DNA from: Candidatus Ozemibacter sibiricus
GTDB lineage: Bacteria > Muiribacteriota > Ozemobacteria > Ozemobacterales > Ozemobacteraceae
Length of the DNA: 64,000 nucleotides
Assembly (NCBI GenBank): GCA_003327425.1
Contig: QOQW01000009.1
Span: 1-64,000, forward strand
Direction of reading: 5' to 3'
Shown here: positions 60,290-64,000 of the stretch, piece by piece
Position numbering within the stretch: position 1 is the first letter of the stretch
How the letters are laid out: each line of letters starts with the position of its first letter
Translations under genes and position numbers: made by a program
Notes under the pieces: model-generated
Told to the model about the DNA's origin: nothing
The model's input: only the letters and a program-made list of their open reading frames with translations
The model's database searches: none

Positions 60290-61660
60290 ATGGCTCCCAA
60301 CATCAGATTCGCCAACCGCGATCAAAACTTCTCGCTTCCCCCCGATGTCCGTGAATCGTTGCCTGAAGGGCACTATGCTTGGTTCATCATCGATGCCATC
60401 GATAGCATGAACCTGAAAGTTTTCTATCGGAAGGCCCGAGCCGATGGCAGGGGTGGTGCTTGGTATGAGCCCAAGATGGTGGCCACCCTTCTGGTCTATG
60501 CCTATTCGTTGGGAGTTCGGTCCAGCCGGAAGATCGAGCAGATGTGCGAAGTCGACGTTGCCTTCCGAGTCATTTGCGGGAACCTTCGCCCCGACCACTC
60601 TTCCATCGCCCGATTCCGACAATGTCACGAGAAGGATTTCAAAGACCTTTTCGCGCGAGTCCTCGAGCTTTGCCGAGAAGCTGGCCTGACCAAGGCAGGA
60701 ACCATCGCTCTCGATGGGACGAAGATGGCGGGCAATGCGTCCTTGGCTGCCAATCGTACGGAGGAAGCGATTCGCCAAGAGATCGACCAGATCGTGGCTG
60801 AGGCCCAGGCTGTGGATGCCAAAGAAGACGAGGAATTCGGGAAGCGCCGGGGCGATGAATTGCCGTCGAGCCTTCAGAGCCGGAAGTCACGGCAACAGCG
60901 GTTGGCTGAATGCCTTCGCCAGATTGAGGCACGGAAAGCGGCGGAAGAGGCGAAACGGGAAGAGATGCTGCGAAGGCGGAAGGAGCAAGAGGCGGCTGGT
61001 CGCTCCCCTCGAGGGCGACCTCCTAAGGAGGAGGCGAAGGCTCCAGAGCCGAAAGCCAATGTGACGGATCCGGAGAGCCGGATCATGAAGAACGGCAAAG
61101 GATATGTCCAGGGCTACAACGCTCAGGCGGTGGCCAATGCGCACCAGATCATTGTGGCAGCCGAAGTCACCCAGGATCAGAACGATTATCACCAGCTTCA
61201 TCCGATGATGGAAAAGGCCGTGAGCAACTTGGAAGAAGCGGGCGAGACGGTGATGCCGAGATCAGCGTTGGCCGATGCGGGATATGCGACCGAAGAAGCC
61301 TTGTCCAAGCCACTGCCAGCAGGGATGGAAGCCTATGTATCTGTGCGGCGGGAAGGTGTGACGCTGGGGAAGAGCGAGCCGGCTCCTCGTGGACGAATTC
61401 CACAGAACAGTACGGCCACTGAACGAATGGGCCGGAAACTGAGGACGAAGCAGGGAAGAGCGAAGTACAAGCTGCGGAGTTCGCTGATTGAACCTGTATT
61501 TGGACAAATCAAAGCGGGTTCGATGGCCTTTACTAGGTTCAGTCGAAGGGGCGTCTCTGCTTGTGATAGTGAGTGGAAGCTGGTTTGTGCGGTATTCAAC
61601 CTGAGGAAACTTTGGAAACACAAGGTTTCCTCTGGGAAAGGAGGGCAAATGATCCAGTGA
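60290..61660 (+). CDS. IS1182-family transposase
   Basis: 456 residues from ATG at 60290; the frame is open back into the adjacent 120-bp element but that part follows no family pattern. The N-terminal domain (NFSLPPDVRESLPEGHYAWF, YHPKMV-like YEPKMVATLLVYAYSLG) and RPDHSSIARFR are typical of DUF772/IS1182 transposases. IALDGTKMAGNAS supplies the first catalytic Asp, ALADAGYATEEAL the second, and SLIEPVFGQIK the Glu of the DDE triad. A Lys/Glu-rich coiled-coil insertion sits between. It appears intact and could be active. Confidence 0.9.
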   Translation: MAPNIRFANRDQNFSLPPDVRESLPEGHYAWFIIDAIDSMNLKVFYRKARADGRGGAWYEPKMVATLLVYAYSLGVRSSRKIEQMCEVDVAFRVICGNLRPDHSSIARFRQCHEKDFKDLFARVLELCREAGLTKAGTIALDGTKMAGNASLAANRTEEAIRQEIDQIVAEAQAVDAKEDEEFGKRRGDELPSSLQSRKSRQQRLAECLRQIEARKAAEEAKREEMLRRRKEQEAAGRSPRGRPPKEEAKAPEPKANVTDPESRIMKNGKGYVQGYNAQAVANAHQIIVAAEVTQDQNDYHQLHPMMEKAVSNLEEAGETVMPRSALADAGYATEEALSKPLPAGMEAYVSVRREGVTLGKSEPAPRGRIPQNSTATERMGRKLRTKQGRAKYKLRSSLIEPVFGQIKAGSMAFTRFSRRGVSACDSEWKLVCAVFNLRKLWKHKVSSGKGGQMIQ

Positions 61661-61762
61661 GGGTGGTGGGGGGACCCCCGTTTTGGGGGCCACCTTGTGG
61701 ATGAAGGAAGGGAACGATCGAGCCTTTGCCCCCCCCCCCAGGGCAAGTTTGTGCAACAGGTT

Positions 61763-62692
61763 CATTATGCAGGTAAAGCCCCTTCCTTGTATTTAGCCAT
61801 TCAAAGCATGCAACGAGTTTTAGTAAAAGCCTTAACTAGTAAGCATTTTTGTTTGACTTTTCTTCCAGGGAGTATGGTTTATGACCAGACTCTGATTAAC
61901 TTTGTGGCAACCGGTTTCGCTTTTTTTTCATCTTTGTCATGTCCTATCCATGAGCTATGGGGAAATTTTTTCGGAGCCACCCTAGAAGATCGGCCTCGTT
62001 ACAATATTGTTGACTGCTTCGAGACCTTCCCCTTCCCGCCCGGGGTGCTCGAGACCGCGCGGGGCGATGAGGCGGCCCAGGCCGTGGCCGCCACCTTGCC
62101 CGAACCCGTTCGCGCCTCGCTTGACCGGCTCGAAAAAGCCGGGCGCGCCTACTACGAGTTTCGCGCTTCCCTGATGGTGAAGAACAATGAGGGCCTGACC
62201 AAGACCTACAACCGGTTCCACGACCCCGGCCACGACGGCACCGGCATCAACGGCCGTGCCCCCGCCGACGTCGTCGCCGACATCAAGAAGCTCCGCGCCC
62301 TGCACGCCGAGATGGACCGCGCCGTCCTCGACGCCTACGGCTGGGGCGACATTCCCACCGCCTGCGAGTTCCTGCTCGACTACGAAGAAGACGAAGACGA
62401 CGATGACGAGGGCGCCTTCCGCCGCCGCCAGAAACCCTGGCGCTACCGCTGGCCCGACGAGGTCCGCGACGAAGTCCTCGCCCGCCTCCTGAAACTCAAT
62501 GCCGACCGCGCCGCTGAAGAGCGCAGAAAGGGCCTGACCGCCGGCCCCAAACGACCGCCCGCATCGTCAGATGACGACTCCCCGCCCGCCGACCTCGACC
62601 CCGCCCCCAAACGCGGTCGCAAGAAGAAGTCTTCAGCTTCTCACGCCACCCTGCCGGGGTTGTCACCTGCGAACGAGGACTCCGAACCGTGA
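61763..62692 (+). pseudogene. C-terminal remnant of a DNA adenine methyltransferase (DrmMI-like, class 1 DISARM)
   Basis: About 310 codons are open from the IS right end to 62692, without any catalytic methylase motif. The sequence fits the C-terminal target-recognition and tail region of large Eco57I/PglX/DrmMI-like methylases: LEDRPRYNIVDCFETFPFPP, then GLTKTYNRFHDPGHDG and LRALHAEMDRAVLDAYGWGD. The N-terminal SAM-binding half is missing, and 60 kb of unrelated DNA lies left of the IS. Bases 61763-62010 are clearly AT-richer than the rest. The stop overlaps the next gene (GTGA), so the 3' operon structure is kept. In class 1 DISARM the adenine methylase gene lies just before drmA, as here. 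Confidence 0.65.
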
Positions 62693-63282
62693 GCAGTCTT
62701 GCACTACCCACACCCCACCTGGTGATCCTGGCCGGCCCGAACGGCGCCGGAAAGACAACCTGCGCGTCACGGTTGCTTCCCCCCGGCGTGCCCTTCGTCA
62801 ATGCCGATGAGATCGCCAAGACTCTGCCCGGGTTCGAAGGCGTCGCTCAGGACCTGCGAGCCGGCCGGATCCTTCTCGAAAAGGTTTCGCACTTCGAGCA
62901 ACATCGCCAGAGCTTTGCCATCGAGACCAATCTGGCCAACCGCGCCCTGCTGAAACGGATCGAACGACTGCAAGCGACCGGATACTCGGTGACCATGATC
63001 TTCCTGTGGCTACGGTCGGTCGATCTGGCCATCGACCGCGTCATGGAGCGGGTTCGGCGCGGCGGGCATTCCGTTCCGGCCGAAGTCATTCGCCGGCGGT
63101 ATCGGGTCGGTTTGACCAACTTCCTGAAGTGGTATCGGGTTCGAGTCGATTCATGGTTCATTTTCGACAACTCCCTGGGAGAGATACGCCTGGTTGCTTT
63201 ACAAGAGAAGCCTGGAGCGGAGCAGATATTTGAAAAGGACCTTTGGCATAAGATCAGGAAAGGGGTTGCCTTGGATGAGTAA
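62689..63282 (+). CDS. Zeta-toxin-like P-loop kinase
   Basis: 197 residues, GTG start overlapping the methylase stop (GTGA). LVILAGPNGAGKTTCASRLL is the Walker A, followed by FVNADEIAKTLPG, SFAIETNLANRALLKRIERL, and IFLWLRSVDLAIDRVMERVRRGGHSVP, the lid with substrate-binding Arg/His residues. This is the zeta-toxin/UNAG-kinase-like family. Zeta toxins phosphorylate UDP-N-acetylglucosamine; chromosomal relatives of this short type often pair with a tiny downstream protein. It lies inside a DISARM operon, so it may be a cargo toxin-antitoxin pair or an accessory defence gene. Confidence 0.75.
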   Translation: MSSLALPTPHLVILAGPNGAGKTTCASRLLPPGVPFVNADEIAKTLPGFEGVAQDLRAGRILLEKVSHFEQHRQSFAIETNLANRALLKRIERLQATGYSVTMIFLWLRSVDLAIDRVMERVRRGGHSVPAEVIRRRYRVGLTNFLKWYRVRVDSWFIFDNSLGEIRLVALQEKPGAEQIFEKDLWHKIRKGVALDE

Positions 63283-63490
63283 CATCCGAAAAGAACCAGT
63301 CCCATCCCCCCGTGCGAGAGACCTCGAACGAAAGATTCAAGAAGCCGTCCGGGAAGCCCTTCTCGACCACCAGCGCGCCGGAAACCCCGTCGCCATCTGG
63401 CGGGACGGCAAGGTGGTCATCGTCCCCCCCAGCAAAATTCTCGAGCTTCTTGCTCGAGGTCGAAAGACGCCGCCCTCGCGGGGTGAATGA
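63275..63490 (+). CDS. Small partner of the zeta-toxin-like kinase
   Basis: 71 residues; the ATG overlaps the kinase stop by 8 bp. A basic N-terminus, a helix (ERKIQEAVREALLDHQRAG) and a short beta part (NPVAIWRDGKVVIVPPSKIL) ending in a charged tail. Small proteins with this I-W-R-D-G-K-V-V pattern commonly follow such kinases. It is a candidate antitoxin, but that is inferred from position. It is unlike the classical epsilon antitoxin. About 135 bp separate it from the next gene, with no other ORF I trust. Confidence 0.6.
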   Translation: MSNIRKEPVPSPRARDLERKIQEAVREALLDHQRAGNPVAIWRDGKVVIVPPSKILELLARGRKTPPSRGE

Positions 63491-63625
63491 CTCATGGGCA
63501 GGGCTGGTGGTCGTGATTCCCACGCCAGCGAAGACCCTGTCATCTGATCATTGCCCGGCCTGGTCGACAGGGGCTTGGGCCGAGAAACGGCGCCCGAAGG
63601 CCCGCCCAAGAAAGAAGGCTGACTG

Positions 63626-64000
63626 ATGGCCAAACAATCCAGAGAACGAACACCGCCAACCAAGGACCAATCTGCCGAGATGCCCATGGCCGGATGCTCG
63701 ACGACCAGCGCCCAGGTTCGACAGGGGTTGGTCGAGGCGCTGCGGCTTGACCTCGTAGGTCCCGACAACGATCACCCCTGCGCCCGGGAACTCCTGCCCG
63801 AAGCGCCGAATCGGTGGTATCTCACCGGCTATCTGGTGCCGACGAACGCGCCGTTGGCTCAACGCTTCGATGAGACCTCCACCGAAGAGATCGATGCCGC
63901 CGGCGACGCGCAAGGAATCGACGATGCCGACGCCCCCGAGCAGAAGGCCGCCAGCCAGAAGAGCTTCCTGCCGTCATCGCTGGGGCTGAGCGTCATCGTT
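63626..64000 (+). CDS. drmA: DrmA-like DISARM protein, N-terminal 125 codons (runs off the window)
   Basis: Start ATG at 63626 with AAGAAGG upstream; the frame is open to the window end. After a variable start, VRQGLVEALRLDLVGPDNDH, APNRWYLTGYLVPTNAP, an acidic stretch (EEIDAAGDAQGIDDAD) and QKSFLPSSLGLSVIV match the N-terminus of DISARM helicase-type DrmA proteins. DrmA with DrmB forms the DNA-remodelling core that blocks incoming phage DNA. Only about a tenth of the protein is visible, so helicase motifs and integrity cannot be judged. Confidence 0.7.
   Translation, partial: MAKQSRERTPPTKDQSAEMPMAGCSTTSAQVRQGLVEALRLDLVGPDNDHPCARELLPEAPNRWYLTGYLVPTNAPLAQRFDETSTEEIDAAGDAQGIDDADAPEQKAASQKSFLPSSLGLSVIV

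Larger units (their letters stand above)
60204..61762 (+). mobile_element. IS1182-family insertion sequence
   Basis: The left end GAGCCTGTTGCATGAAT is at 60204-60220. The right end near 61750-61762 carries the inverted core CCTGTTGCA (read GTGCAACAGG on the + strand), with weaker identity beyond it. One transposase gene fills the inside. After it, a GGTGG...CCACC hairpin (61663-61694) and a C11 tract (61729-61739) lie before the right end. The right boundary is approximate and I cannot see a clear target duplication. DNA to the right is a methylase fragment, so the IS marks its broken end. Confidence 0.7.

Noticed and set aside
61697-61762. ATG at 61697 as the true start of the methylase-like protein
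   Set aside because: This part lies within the IS, including a poly-C tract, and lacks family sequence; the homology begins after the IS right end.
59861-64000. Integrase-driven island with a duplicated tRNA 3' end
   Set aside because: No integrase gene and no second copy of the tRNA 3' sequence is visible in the window; the right side is cut off, so only the tRNA-adjacent position is claimed.

Overview
This is a 64 kb window of high-GC bacterial DNA. The cell is probably Gram-negative and anaerobic or microaerophilic. Support for that: secreted proteins and lipoproteins, a secretin/STN-type protein, superoxide reductase, FeoAB ferrous-iron uptake, a 2-hydroxyacyl-CoA dehydratase-type activase and SpoIIE-type signalling. 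I cannot name the species. A candidate phylum such as Riflebacteria would fit the gene mix, but that is a guess. Most recognisable promoters have a TTGACx-like -35, a 17-18 nt spacer and a TAxxxT -10, so the main sigma factor is ordinary.

Layout. Positions 1-4.3 kb are an accessory edge: the 3' end of a group II intron, a two-gene AAA ATPase plus DUF4276/TOPRIM-like cassette that resembles AbiL-type abortive infection, a WYL-type regulator whose C-terminal half looks degenerate, and a gene broken at a G7 run. Positions 4.5-59.9 kb are mostly chromosomal core genes. In order they are guanylate kinase; a secreted TPR-CHAT protein; an M1 aminopeptidase; a large repeat-bearing lipoprotein; a formylglycine-generating-enzyme-like protein with a methyltransferase; a YiiX-type hydrolase; release factor 3; glutamine synthetase; a GNAT/thiolase/DUF35 operon; two overlapping membrane SpoIIE phosphatases behind an 18-bp palindrome; HEAT-repeat proteins; serine acetyltransferase; a double-ASKHA activase; a cytidylate kinase-like plus beta-propeller operon; an unannotated 49-residue ORF; a feoA-feoB-DtxR operon with a candidate operator; a Ycf46-like AAA ATPase; several secreted proteins; and desulfoferrodoxin.

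Positions 59.86-64 kb are a second accessory region, beginning immediately after a tRNA-Ala(CGC) gene. It holds a 120-bp MITE-like element, an IS1182-family insertion sequence, the C-terminal remnant of a DNA methyltransferase, a zeta-toxin-like kinase with a small partner, and the first 125 codons of a DISARM-type DrmA protein that runs off the window. Methylase followed by drmA is the class 1 DISARM order. Here the methylase has lost its 5' part at the IS and the kinase pair sits inside the operon. This defence island, disrupted at a tRNA gene, is the most notable part of the window. The 49-residue ORF, the thiolase without its nucleophilic cysteine, and the palindrome ahead of the phosphatase pair come next.
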